A stretch of 64,000 nt of DNA from an uncultured Clostridia bacterium (GCA_937912025.1 CALDOZ010000009.1:1-64000), one strand, 5' to 3'; counted from the first letter of the stretch, positions 51,977 through 60,331 are shown. The notes: generated by a model from the letters alone, not told the origin. A program made the numbers and translations.

Positions 51977-53668
51977 ATGCCCCAAGATTTATTTACGCTT
52001 AACTATCTTCAAAAAGAATTGAATACCACTATCGTAGGAGCAAAAATACAAAAAATCAACGTTCCAGACGATTATGAAGTAGTTTTTACCATTTACAATG
52101 GTAAGACTTTAAAATTGTGTTTGTCGGCAAGGGCTAAGTATGCAAGGGTGTCTTTATTGCGCGAGGAAAAGAAAAACCCCATCGTTGCTAAAAACTTTTG
52201 TATGCTACTTAGAAAGTATTTGCTCGGCGCGAAAATCAAAGGGGTTGAAATTGAAGGCGAAGATAGGATAATTAAACTCGTTTTAGAAAACGAAAACGAC
52301 CTTAAAGAAAAAACTACTCACCAATTATACGTTGAGATTATGAATAAATACTCCAACGTATTCTTAGTCAATAACGGCGTAATTATGGGCGCGCTTAGAC
52401 AAGCCCCGCAAAACCTTGACGGAAAACGAATAACTCTTACGGGCGCTAAATACACTTTACCTGAAAAGCAAAATAAAATTTCGCCATATAATAGCGAAGA
52501 TTTATGCTCGGTATACTCTAAGTTTAACGGCGGAGATTTAAGTAAGTTTATTACGCAAAATATAGACGGGTTTTCACCCGTAACGGCAAGAGAAATTGAG
52601 CATCTTATATCATTAAAGGGCGAATTTTCAATTAACACGGCAGTTGACGTTACGTTAAGTTTTATGAATAAAAATGCCAATCCCGTAATTATTACAAGCG
52701 GCAACAAAAGCGATTATTACGCCTTTGACTATACTCATATTGACGGGGAAAGAAAGTATTTTTCTTCTATATTAGACGCTATTAGTGAGTGGGCAACTAT
52801 TGAAGAATTAAAACTTAATTTTGACGTGATGAAAAACGCGTTATCTTCCAAAATTAACGCATACGAGAAAAAACAACTTAAAAATCTTGACGGCATTAAC
52901 GAAAAAATTACCGAGGCTAGCGGAGCGGAAAAAGTTAAACTTTACGCCGAACTTATAACGGCTAATATTTACGCTCTTAAAAAAGGAATGACTAAAGCGC
53001 GTTTAGTTAACTATTATAGCGAAAACGGAGACAGCATATTAATACCCCTTGACAAAAACTTAACGCCTAATGAAAATGCTCAAAAGTATTATAAAAAGTA
53101 CGCTAAACTTAAAAAGACGGCAAACGCGCTTACTCCAAGAAAAGACGAGATTTTAAAAGAACTAAATTATATTGAGTCTATAAAATTTGAAATTGATAAC
53201 GCAAGCGACATAACTACCCTTGAAGAAATTAGCGACGAAATTGCGCTTATAAACTTAAACGGAAAAGAAACTAAAACTAATAAGAAAACTAAGCGTGAAA
53301 TTTCTAAGCCTAGAGAGTATATAGTTGAAAAATTCTTAGTAAAAGTCGGCAAAAATAACGTACAAAACGACGAGTTAACTTTTTCAAGCAACAGATACGA
53401 TTTATGGTTACACACTAAAAACTATCACTCGTCGCACGTTATTATTCAAACGGAAAACAAACCCGTTAGTGATAGCGTTATTCTTACGGTTGCCGAGATA
53501 TGCGCATATTTTTCTAACGGTAAGCAAGGCGAAAAAATTCCCGTTGACTACACCCATAAAAAATACGTTAAAAAACCACCAAAAGCAAAACCTGGTAGCG
53601 TAATTTATACTGATTTTAAAACGGTTTACGTTACGCCTAATGAACACAAAGAATTACTTAAAAATTAA
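51977..53668 (+). CDS. rqcH: Rqc2/NEMF homologue RqcH (NFACT family, FbpA)
   Basis: Binds stalled 50S subunits carrying peptidyl-tRNA and adds C-terminal alanine tails, marking nascent chains for ClpXP. Domains: NFACT-N (about 1-270), helical coiled-coil M domain (about 275-430) and NFACT-R (about 440-550; YDLWLHTKNYHSSHVII). 563 residues. ATG 51977 (MPQDLFTLNYL) follows AAGG; the TTG at 51950 is rejected. Neighbouring clpX and clpP are, functionally, the protease that uses its tags. Confidence 0.93.
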   Translation: MPQDLFTLNYLQKELNTTIVGAKIQKINVPDDYEVVFTIYNGKTLKLCLSARAKYARVSLLREEKKNPIVAKNFCMLLRKYLLGAKIKGVEIEGEDRIIKLVLENENDLKEKTTHQLYVEIMNKYSNVFLVNNGVIMGALRQAPQNLDGKRITLTGAKYTLPEKQNKISPYNSEDLCSVYSKFNGGDLSKFITQNIDGFSPVTAREIEHLISLKGEFSINTAVDVTLSFMNKNANPVIITSGNKSDYYAFDYTHIDGERKYFSSILDAISEWATIEELKLNFDVMKNALSSKINAYEKKQLKNLDGINEKITEASGAEKVKLYAELITANIYALKKGMTKARLVNYYSENGDSILIPLDKNLTPNENAQKYYKKYAKLKKTANALTPRKDEILKELNYIESIKFEIDNASDITTLEEISDEIALINLNGKETKTNKKTKREISKPREYIVEKFLVKVGKNNVQNDELTFSSNRYDLWLHTKNYHSSHVIIQTENKPVSDSVILTVAEICAYFSNGKQGEKIPVDYTHKKYVKKPPKAKPGSVIYTDFKTVYVTPNEHKELLKN

Positions 53669-53670
53669 AT

Positions 53671-53711
53671 ATAACCACCAACTCATTTTGCGTTGGTGGT
53701 TATATTTTTTA
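53671..53711 (+). terminator. rqcH terminator
   Basis: 12-base perfect stem ATAACCACCAAC with GTTGGTGGTTAT, then ATTTTTT. Confidence 0.93.
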
Positions 53712-53739
53712 TTAAAATTATTAAATTTTATTAAAACGA

Positions 53740-53789
53740 CACTATCGAAATCGGACATATTTTTTAAAAAATGTCCGATTTCGATAGTG
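53740..53789. repeat. 50-base palindrome, copy 2
   Basis: Same outer arms as at 43504-43551 (ACTATCGAAATCGGACAT and complement), here with one more outer C-G pair and a two-base asymmetry in the central A/T block. It lies about 30 bases beyond the rqcH terminator, between convergent genes. Confidence 0.9.
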
Positions 53790-53814
53790 CTTTACAATTA
53801 TTTTTATGTTTTGT

Positions 53815-54058
53815 TTGCGCTTTTACATAATTTTAGACTATGATTGACTGTCTTAGTTATTGTGGTCAACTACAAATTTAAATGTAGTGCGGTTTTAAAG
53901 GTTTTGAAATGATTTTTTGCTTTTATATAACGGTTTAAATGCAAGCAAATCAAGGCAAATGCCCGTAGGCAATAGTTTAGGGCTTTAACGATGAGTTACG
54001 CAGTAGATAAACCGTTAGATATTGCATAAAAATTATTGAAAAACCTTAGCCTTTAAAA
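53815..54058 (+). other. Multi-helix RNA-like region containing dispersed element copy B
   Basis: This is the unexplained part of the 390-base space 53669-54058. Complementary pairs nest around the repeat: TTTTAAAGG/CCTTTAAAA (53893-53901 with 54050-54058), AACGGTTTA/TAAACCGTT (53929-53937 with 54008-54016), TGCC-CGTA-GGCA (53960-53971) and CTACA/TGTAG (53870-53887). A possible plus-strand promoter TTGCGC-N18-TATGAT lies at 53815-53844. No ORF of note. Either strand could be the RNA; on the minus strand it would be the 3' UTR of the gene at 54059. No known RNA family recognised. Confidence 0.5.
53980..54057. repeat. Dispersed structured element, copy B (core)
   Basis: 78 bases matching 25-101 at about 68 aligned positions, same orientation. 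The end at CCTTTAAA abuts the stop codon of the minus-strand gene at 54059, just as copy A abuts the nrdD stop. Confidence 0.8.
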
Positions 54059-54853
54059 TTAGAATTCGACCTTAAACTTAACAATAAAACTCCTATCGCC
54101 ATAACCACACGGAACTATCACTTTTTCTCGCATATATTCGGGAATACTTCTAAAAGAATTTGATGGACTATAACGATAATCTTTTAAACAATCGATATGA
54201 TTTTCTTCGGTATAAGGTTGTTTAAAGGTAATAAAACCTTCGCCAGCACCACGCCAAACGTAATCCCATTTATAATCAGAACTGTAGGCGCTTGTTTTAA
54301 CGTATTCGTACTTACGGTATTCGAGCCTGTACGGGAAAATTGCATCGGAAATAATAATGCCGTCTTTTTGAGCGAGTTGAGTTAATTTTTCTAAGAAATA
54401 GCGCTGGTCTTTGTTAGTTGTAAAAACGTACTTTTTCTTTTCAACTTCCTTAGTCGTTTTAAAGAATAAAAACTTGTTTTCAACAGTTGTTTTTTCAACT
54501 TCTTCTCTCATATTACATATAAGAGATATTAAGGGCATTTTTACGCTTCTTTCGTTTAATTTTTTGTATAACTCTAAATATTTACCTTTTAGCGTCATAG
54601 AAGATTGATAATAATCAACTAAGCCTATTGTAGCGTAGCCTTCTATAATTTTAACGTCGCCTATCGTTTCGAATTGTTTTGCTTTTGATTTTTGAAGAAC
54701 GCTATCTTTAATATATTTTAAAACTAAATTAACGTGGTAATCAAACACTTCTTCGTTAAGTTTTTCAAACTCTTTTAAAAATTCGCCTCCCACGTCAGTC
54801 GTGTTTGCTCTTAATTCGTCTAAAAATGACGTTGATGGTGATTTTTCGCTCAT
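54059..54853 (-). CDS. Cytoplasmic protein of unknown function
   Basis: I do not recognise this family. 264 residues without membrane segment or signal peptide. The N-terminal half looks helical (FLKEFEKLNEEVFDYHVNLV); the middle is Lys/Thr-rich (KTTVENKFLFFKTTKEVEKK); the C-terminal third is Tyr/Arg-rich (EYRKYEYVKTSAYSSDYKWD, GYGDRSFIVKFKVEF) and probably beta. SD AAGGAG. Its ATG overlaps the hydrolase stop by 4 bases, so it is the last gene of feoA-feoB-rluA-hydrolase. A structured repeat follows its stop. Confidence 0.65.
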   Translation of the reverse strand: MSEKSPSTSFLDELRANTTDVGGEFLKEFEKLNEEVFDYHVNLVLKYIKDSVLQKSKAKQFETIGDVKIIEGYATIGLVDYYQSSMTLKGKYLELYKKLNERSVKMPLISLICNMREEVEKTTVENKFLFFKTTKEVEKKKYVFTTNKDQRYFLEKLTQLAQKDGIIISDAIFPYRLEYRKYEYVKTSAYSSDYKWDYVWRGAGEGFITFKQPYTEENHIDCLKDYRYSPSNSFRSIPEYMREKVIVPCGYGDRSFIVKFKVEF

Positions 54854-55812
54854 AAATTTTCTCCTTTTTTATCTTGGTAATTTTTTATACAATATTTCCA
54901 AAACTCGTCTTCAAGTTGCAAATAGTAATCTGTATCAACAATAAAACTCAACCCGTGCCCTGCATTTTTGAAAATTTCAACACGGACAAAATCAGGGTTA
55001 ATTTGTTGTAATTTTGTACTCATTTGGCAAGGCACTAACTTGTCCTCTTCACCGTGAACAATTAAAACGGGAATTTTACAATTTTTTAATGCCTTTTCTG
55101 CCGACGTTTTATGTAAATTAACGTGACCGTAAATTAACGCGCCTAAATATATAAAAGGATAGGTAATAGACGTCGGAAAGCCCATTTCTTTAACGACTTT
55201 TTTGATAATATCTTTAGGTGAAGAGTACGGGCAATCGGCTAAAATTCCTATTACGTTTTTAGGAAGATTAAGGTCGCTTGCCATAAGCACGGTTGCTCCA
55301 CCCATACTGACGCCTGAAATTGTAATTAAGCAATTATTGTTAAAACGCTTGTTTAAATACTCTACCCAACTAATTACGTCGTGACGTTCTTTTATACCAA
55401 AAGTGATGGTAACGCCGTCGCTTTTGCCGTGCGAGCGTTGGTCTACTATAAGACAGTTATAGCCTTTTTCGTACGCAACTTTATTACCACCGCACATATC
55501 TCTTTCAGCGCTACCGCGATAACCGTGAAATTGAAGTAAAATGGGCGCGCCGTCGTAAAAATTATAAAATCTACCGTATAGTTTTTTACCGTCGTATGAA
55601 GTTATATAAACTTCTTCAAAATCCCTACTTAACATATCGTCTATCATAGACTTAATTTTTGCATTAGTAACTTCGGGATTATCGCACTTAGGTATATCGT
55701 ACACGTTTGACACTCTTTTCTTAGGAGAGTAAAACGCCATATAGTAAGTGACAAAACAAAGTATTAGCGTTAATAATATGATTGATAAAACTATTATAAT
55801 TGCAACTTCCAT
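54850..55812 (-). CDS. Membrane-anchored alpha/beta hydrolase
   Basis: 320 residues. N-terminal membrane helix (about 3-27), then an alpha/beta hydrolase domain: FHGYRGSAERD, nucleophile elbow GVSMGGATV (Ser about 170), Asp in VHGEEDKLVP and His in NAGHGLSF. Similar to the YqkD/BEM46-type peptidase-like hydrolases of Firmicutes. Substrate unknown. SD GAAGG. Two bases after the pseudouridine synthase gene. Confidence 0.88.
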   Translation of the reverse strand: MEVAIIIVLSIILLTLILCFVTYYMAFYSPKKRVSNVYDIPKCDNPEVTNAKIKSMIDDMLSRDFEEVYITSYDGKKLYGRFYNFYDGAPILLQFHGYRGSAERDMCGGNKVAYEKGYNCLIVDQRSHGKSDGVTITFGIKERHDVISWVEYLNKRFNNNCLITISGVSMGGATVLMASDLNLPKNVIGILADCPYSSPKDIIKKVVKEMGFPTSITYPFIYLGALIYGHVNLHKTSAEKALKNCKIPVLIVHGEEDKLVPCQMSTKLQQINPDFVRVEIFKNAGHGLSFIVDTDYYLQLEDEFWKYCIKNYQDKKGENL

Positions 55813-55813
55813 A

Positions 55814-56641
55814 TTATACCTTCACGCCGTAAACTTCACGATTTAACGTTATTTCTTTGCCGTTTAAATAACTAAGTTCACCTTCAAAACTAAACGCTAT
55901 TTTATATGCCGTTAAACGTTGTGAGTTTGCTTTATACAACTTGTTAATTTTATTATCGCCGTATTTGCCGTCGCCTATAATAAAATGACCGTGATAAGCA
56001 AGGTGCGCGCGTATTTGATGCGTTTTACCCGTTACAAGTTCAACTTCAATTAACGACGTACCTCCGCTTTGTTTAAGCGTTTTATAAAGCGTTATAATTT
56101 TAACTGAATTTTTTTGTTGTTTGGAAAAAATTTTAACACTTCCGCTATCAGCATCTTTAACTAAATAATCAGTAAAAGTGCCACTTTTTTGAGTAAATTC
56201 GCCGTACACTTCGGCTAAATAGTATTTTTTAATAGTTCTATTTTTAAAGGCGTTAAAAAGTTGTGTTTTCGCCATTTCGTTAAGCGAAAAGCAAAGCAAC
56301 CCGTCGGTATTAGTATCAAGCCTATGACAAAGTTCTGCGGTAGCGTAAGTTTGTTTTACTATCCTTTCAAAATCTTCGCTTGTAATTTTACAAGGCTTAT
56401 CTAAAATGACAATATTATCGTCTTTATAAACTACGTTAAGCTCTGGAAGTTTACCGTCGTAATAACAACAAACTTCGTCCCCAACTAACAACCCAACGTC
56501 TTTGCTTACGCGAAGACCGTTTATTTTTACGTCTTTTTTACGAAGTAGTTTCATTATCGTTGAATACGAAATACTACCGCCGTAACTACTAAGTAAAAAA
56601 TCGCTAAGTTTTTGTGCTTTGTTGCAAATAAAATTCTTCAT
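55814..56641 (-). CDS. RluA-family pseudouridine synthase (S4 domain)
   Basis: S4 RNA-binding domain at the start (about 15-70, IMKLLRKKDVKINGLRVSK) and a catalytic domain with CHRLDTNTDGLLCFS (catalytic Asp in RLDxxTxGL) and GKTHQIRAHLAYHG. 275 residues. Probably modifies 23S rRNA or tRNA; which site cannot be told. Its start overlaps the feoB stop by 4 bases, so an iron-transport unit and an RNA-modification gene share a transcript. Confidence 0.92.
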   Translation of the reverse strand: MKNFICNKAQKLSDFLLSSYGGSISYSTIMKLLRKKDVKINGLRVSKDVGLLVGDEVCCYYDGKLPELNVVYKDDNIVILDKPCKITSEDFERIVKQTYATAELCHRLDTNTDGLLCFSLNEMAKTQLFNAFKNRTIKKYYLAEVYGEFTQKSGTFTDYLVKDADSGSVKIFSKQQKNSVKIITLYKTLKQSGGTSLIEVELVTGKTHQIRAHLAYHGHFIIGDGKYGDNKINKLYKANSQRLTAYKIAFSFEGELSYLNGKEITLNREVYGVKV

Positions 56642-58428
56642 TTATTCTTCCGTTTAATAAATTTGTAAAGCGTAAACGCCGTTATTATAAATATTAAAAT
56701 TAAAACGCTAGGCACGGTATATTTAATAAACCAATACGCCGTATACGATATTAAAAGCGCTTCAATTAATTGCAAAACGCCAAGTTTTACCGAGAATTTT
56801 TTACTAATTTGAACGCTTACCGTGTACATTGCCGTAACGCAAGGCGTGTAAGCGTAAATAAACACGGAAAGGGCAAACAAACTTGCAAAACTAAAAGGTA
56901 TTCCTTGCGGAAAAAGAGTAATTATAGCGCTAAGTATTCCCTCTTTTGCAAAAAAACCAGCAAGAACGCAAGCGCTAATTCGCGCGTCGTGTATGCCTAT
57001 CGGTATCGTTAAAAACGACAATGCTTTTCCAACGCTAAAAAGTATGCTTTGATTAAAGTTTTCACCAGCGTAACTTAAATTTGGCGTTACAGATTTTAAC
57101 AAAAATAATGCTACCGAAATTATAAATATTACGGTACATATTTTTATTATAAACTGTTTTGCGTCACTTAGCAAGGATTTTAATAACATTGTTATTTTAG
57201 GTTTACGATACGGCGGTAATTCTATTACGAGCGGTTGTCTATCACCTTTAACGAATAACTTGCCCGATAAATACAGTTGCGTAAGGCTAAAAACTACTCC
57301 CACCGCATAAATTCCTACCATAAATAAAAAGGGATATTTTGAATAAGTAGACAAATAAGTAAGTACGGGAATTTTAGCCGAACACGGCACAGTTGACGCC
57401 GTTAACACCGCGCGTTTTCTCGTTTGAATATTTTCAAGACCACCCGTTGAAATTACCGACATTGCCGTACAACCAAACCCCATAAAAACGCTAAAAATTG
57501 CCCGACCGTTAAGCCCTGTGTTTTTAAGAGCCCCTTCGCTAACGTAAGCAAGCCTTGCCATATAACCACTCTGCTCGCAAACTGTTAGCGATAACGATAT
57601 AATTAGCATTTGCGGTAAAAAGCAAACTACTCCTAATAGTCCGCCGATTATACCGTCGCATATTAAATTGATTACAAACGGAGAAATTTTTACGCTTTGC
57701 AAAAACGAAAACGTATCGCTTTGAAATTTAGTAAAAAAATCACTAAACTCGTTACTTAAATACTGACCAAGCCCAAACTTTCCAAAAGAAATATAAAAAA
57801 TAAAAAGCGTTAATAGTATAAAGCATGGAAAAGCAAATATTGGAGATAGAGTTATTTTATCTAAAAAACTTTCTTTATAAAGCGGTGGAGTAAAAACGCT
57901 ATTAGCGTTAAAATTAAAAAGCGCTTTGTCGTCGATATTATCTCTTAATTTACAAGTTGCAATTGCTTTTTTTATTAATTCGATGCCTTTTTTAGTGTTA
58001 AATTCACCGTAAATAACGTCGCAAGGTAAAAGTTTACTAAGTTTATTAAAATTGATATTACCACCACGCGCCGTCAATTCTTTTACCATATTTATAGCAA
58101 TTATAACTTGTCTACCCTGTCTAATATATTCAATAGCGCTTTTTATTGCGAGGCTAAAAGTTACCGCTTCAATTATAAATAAAATTATTCCGTCGCTACT
58201 TTTTATAAACTCTAACGCCTTTTTTTCTTCTAACGTAGACGGAGTTAGCGAATACGCGCCGGGTAAATCGCTAATTAAATATTCTTTACCGCCAATTTTA
58301 GCTATTTTTGATAGCACGTCTACCGTTACCCCGTGCCAATTACCAACGTGAGCGTTTCCGTTAGTTAGACCGTTAAACACCGTGCTTTTACCAGAGTTTG
58401 GCATACCCGTTATAATTATTTTATTCAT
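56638..58428 (-). CDS. feoB: Ferrous iron transport protein B
   Basis: Membrane iron(II) permease with an N-terminal G domain. G1 GMPNSGKSTVFN, G3 DLPGAYSL; the G4 position reads NMVK instead of NxxD, so the guanine-selecting Asp is absent. Two Gate domains follow (CTAMSVIST and PCSAKIPVLTYL, with the conserved Cys). 596 residues is short compared with about 770 in E. coli but common in Gram-positives. Starts within the end of feoA (8-base overlap). Confidence 0.93.
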   Translation of the reverse strand: MNKIIITGMPNSGKSTVFNGLTNGNAHVGNWHGVTVDVLSKIAKIGGKEYLISDLPGAYSLTPSTLEEKKALEFIKSSDGIILFIIEAVTFSLAIKSAIEYIRQGRQVIIAINMVKELTARGGNINFNKLSKLLPCDVIYGEFNTKKGIELIKKAIATCKLRDNIDDKALFNFNANSVFTPPLYKESFLDKITLSPIFAFPCFILLTLFIFYISFGKFGLGQYLSNEFSDFFTKFQSDTFSFLQSVKISPFVINLICDGIIGGLLGVVCFLPQMLIISLSLTVCEQSGYMARLAYVSEGALKNTGLNGRAIFSVFMGFGCTAMSVISTGGLENIQTRKRAVLTASTVPCSAKIPVLTYLSTYSKYPFLFMVGIYAVGVVFSLTQLYLSGKLFVKGDRQPLVIELPPYRKPKITMLLKSLLSDAKQFIIKICTVIFIISVALFLLKSVTPNLSYAGENFNQSILFSVGKALSFLTIPIGIHDARISACVLAGFFAKEGILSAIITLFPQGIPFSFASLFALSVFIYAYTPCVTAMYTVSVQISKKFSVKLGVLQLIEALLISYTAYWFIKYTVPSVLILIFIITAFTLYKFIKRKNK

Positions 58429-58675
58429 TTTGCAAGCCCCCTTTAGAATTTATATAACTACACGTTATTGAACTTGCAATTTCACTTGATAGCGCAACGA
58501 GTCTGCCACCCACTAAAATAATCATACACGCGCCGTTTTTTAAAGTGCGTAAAACGTTTATTTTTTGACCTTTTTTTATACCGAGATCTAATAGTCTATT
58601 AGTAATGTTTTCATAAGGATAATTTACGTCTTCTATTATAACGCAAGAAGATATTTTTGCATTTTTAAGTTTCAT
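58421..58675 (-). CDS. feoA: FeoA-family iron transport accessory protein
   Basis: 84-residue SH3-like FeoA protein (NRLLDLGIKKGQKINVLRT and GGRLVALSSEIASSI). Partner and possible regulator of FeoB. No SD; TACAAT (58681-58686) ends five bases before the ATG, so the message may be leaderless. A near-perfect palindrome CATACAA-AA-TTGTATG (58673-58688) covers both the -10 and the start codon and could be a metal-regulator site. Confidence 0.88.
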   Translation of the reverse strand: MKLKNAKISSCVIIEDVNYPYENITNRLLDLGIKKGQKINVLRTLKNGACMIILVGGRLVALSSEIASSITCSYINSKGGLQNE

Positions 58676-58757
58676 ACAAAATTGTATGAATTTAAACTAA
58701 CCGCTATGACATAATAAGTAATGGAATTTAATTATATATGACTAAAAATAATTTTAG
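58673..58757 (-). promoter_or_regulatory. feoAB control region
   Basis: Holds the 58673-58688 palindrome over the -10 and start codon, and, 60 bases upstream, a hairpin CTAAAA-ATAA-TTTTAG (58742-58757) within a longer ATGACT/AGTCAT inverted repeat. I could not match a canonical Fur, DtxR or MntR consensus, so the regulator is open. Confidence 0.45.
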
Positions 58758-58782
58758 CATCTAAGTATAAAAGTCATTATAT

Positions 58783-58828
58783 AAAAAACGCGTTAATTTC
58801 ACATTTAGTGATTTTAACGCGTTTAATT
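58783..58828 (-). terminator. Terminator of the surface-protein gene
   Basis: 11-base stem AAACGCGTTAA (58786-58796) with TTAACGCGTTT (58814-58824), minus-sense tail TTTTTTATAT. Confidence 0.88.
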
Positions 58829-58837
58829 TAGTTTTGA

Positions 58838-60238
58838 TTATCTATCTTCTTCAGTTGCTTTTTCTTCTTTAACCTTTTCTTTAGGTTTAATGAATAAAAT
58901 TAAAATTATACCAATAAGACATAATGCCGAAATACAAAGGAAGATAAACGGAACGGTATTAACTGAAAGCCAATCTGAAAAACTCGTTTCAAATTCTACC
59001 GTAACGTATTTATCAGCAACTTTGATAATTGCTGTTTCTGCTTCATCAGACTTACCTTCACAATCAAGTACCGTTGCTACCACTTTGTAAAGACCAAGTT
59101 TTTTAGGTGTAAACGATAAACTTGAAGAAAGTTCTTCTTCAGCGTCTACCCAAGTAGCGCCATCGTCTGAAGAATATTTTAAAACGTAAGTAGTCGTTAT
59201 GTCGTTACCCTTAGCGGTAAATGAAATATCGTCGTACTCGTAATCAACGTAACCGTTTTCTTGGTAAGTTGAGTTAGATGTAATTGACGGCTCTGTGCTT
59301 TCAATTTCAAACGAGAAAATAGGAATTACTAGTTCATTAGACGTAATAGGATTAGCGGTAGTATCAATAACTTCGTCGTCTTTAATTTCGTCGTTAGGGT
59401 AATACTTATACTCACCGTCCGCTTGTTTTACTGCGTAAACGCGTTCGCCTAAGTTGTTTTTAGGCATATAGAAACCGTCTTGTTTTTCAACGAGATATTT
59501 TTCACTAAGTTCTAAAATAGAATCTTCATTATCAAGAATTAACGCATCAGTTTTGAAAGTAACGTAGAATTTGTAAGTACCTACGCTTGAAATTGTAAAT
59601 TTATCAGACGTAGTAGTTGCGTAATAAGTCGAACCGTTAGATGCGTAATGTACCGTTTTTTGAACGGCAGAAGAATCGTAAGCAAGCGTTGAAATTTCAA
59701 CTATATCTTTAAGTGAAGGAACTTGGAATTCGTCGCCTACTTTTAAAGAGTTATTTTCGTCCGTTTTAGCGTTTTTAAGAATTTCTTCTTTATAATCGTC
59801 AAATCCGTTTGCCGTTAAGTATTTAATAGGAGCAAGAGTAGACGCGTCAGTCGTAACGGTAACTTCTACGCTTTCAACGTTAGCGGTATCGCTCGTTTTA
59901 AACACTTCAATAGTGTACGCGCCAGTTTTAACCAATTTAGCAACTATCACACCGTCTTTATACGAAATTGAAGCAAGGGCATCTTTAACGTTACCTTCAG
60001 CAACGTCAGCCTTAGCGCCATTAGTATAAACAACTACGTCATCAACTTCAATAGTAACGTCGTTACTATCAGCGCCTAAAATAGCCTGATTTTGAACTTC
60101 GTAACAAAATTCAACCGAACGTGGAACGGTTATTGAAGTAGACGCTTTTGCAACGCCACCGCTGATAGCGGTAAACGGCAATACGAGTACGGCAAGAAGT
60201 GGTATTATTAAAAATCTTAAAGCATTCTTTCTAGTCAT
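58838..60238 (-). CDS. Predicted surface protein with signal peptide and C-terminal anchor
   Basis: 466 residues. Start at 60238 (MTRKNALRFLIIPLLAVLVL) follows AGGAG; the ATG at 60259 would include that SD. Signal peptide to about residue 32 (ending VAKAS), several beta-rich Ig-like or big-type repeats (for example VTIEVDDVVVYT, GAYTIEVFKTSD, GTYKFYVTF, GLYKVVATV), then a transmembrane helix (about 430-452) and a charged tail (KPKEKVKEEKATEEDR). Not sortase type. Strong promoter suggests high expression. Family and function unknown. Confidence 0.75.
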   Translation of the reverse strand: MTRKNALRFLIIPLLAVLVLPFTAISGGVAKASTSITVPRSVEFCYEVQNQAILGADSNDVTIEVDDVVVYTNGAKADVAEGNVKDALASISYKDGVIVAKLVKTGAYTIEVFKTSDTANVESVEVTVTTDASTLAPIKYLTANGFDDYKEEILKNAKTDENNSLKVGDEFQVPSLKDIVEISTLAYDSSAVQKTVHYASNGSTYYATTTSDKFTISSVGTYKFYVTFKTDALILDNEDSILELSEKYLVEKQDGFYMPKNNLGERVYAVKQADGEYKYYPNDEIKDDEVIDTTANPITSNELVIPIFSFEIESTEPSITSNSTYQENGYVDYEYDDISFTAKGNDITTTYVLKYSSDDGATWVDAEEELSSSLSFTPKKLGLYKVVATVLDCEGKSDEAETAIIKVADKYVTVEFETSFSDWLSVNTVPFIFLCISALCLIGIILILFIKPKEKVKEEKATEEDR

Positions 60239-60302
60239 GAAAGCAACTCCTGAAAACAAGTAAGATTAATTCTTACCCATTGTATTTTATAATTACTATA
60301 CT

Positions 60303-60331
60303 ATTTTACTATTATCAACGAATTTTGTCAA
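60303..60331 (-). promoter_or_regulatory. Promoter of the surface-protein gene
   Basis: Consensus -35 TTGACA (60326-60331), 17 bases, TAAAAT (60303-60308). Best vegetative promoter in the window. Confidence 0.88.

Noticed and set aside
53893..54058. tracrRNA or CRISPR-related RNA, because the minus strand contains AAAGGCTAAGG next to T-rich sequence
   Set aside because: Resemblance is superficial; no repeat array, no cas gene and no anti-repeat to match were found.
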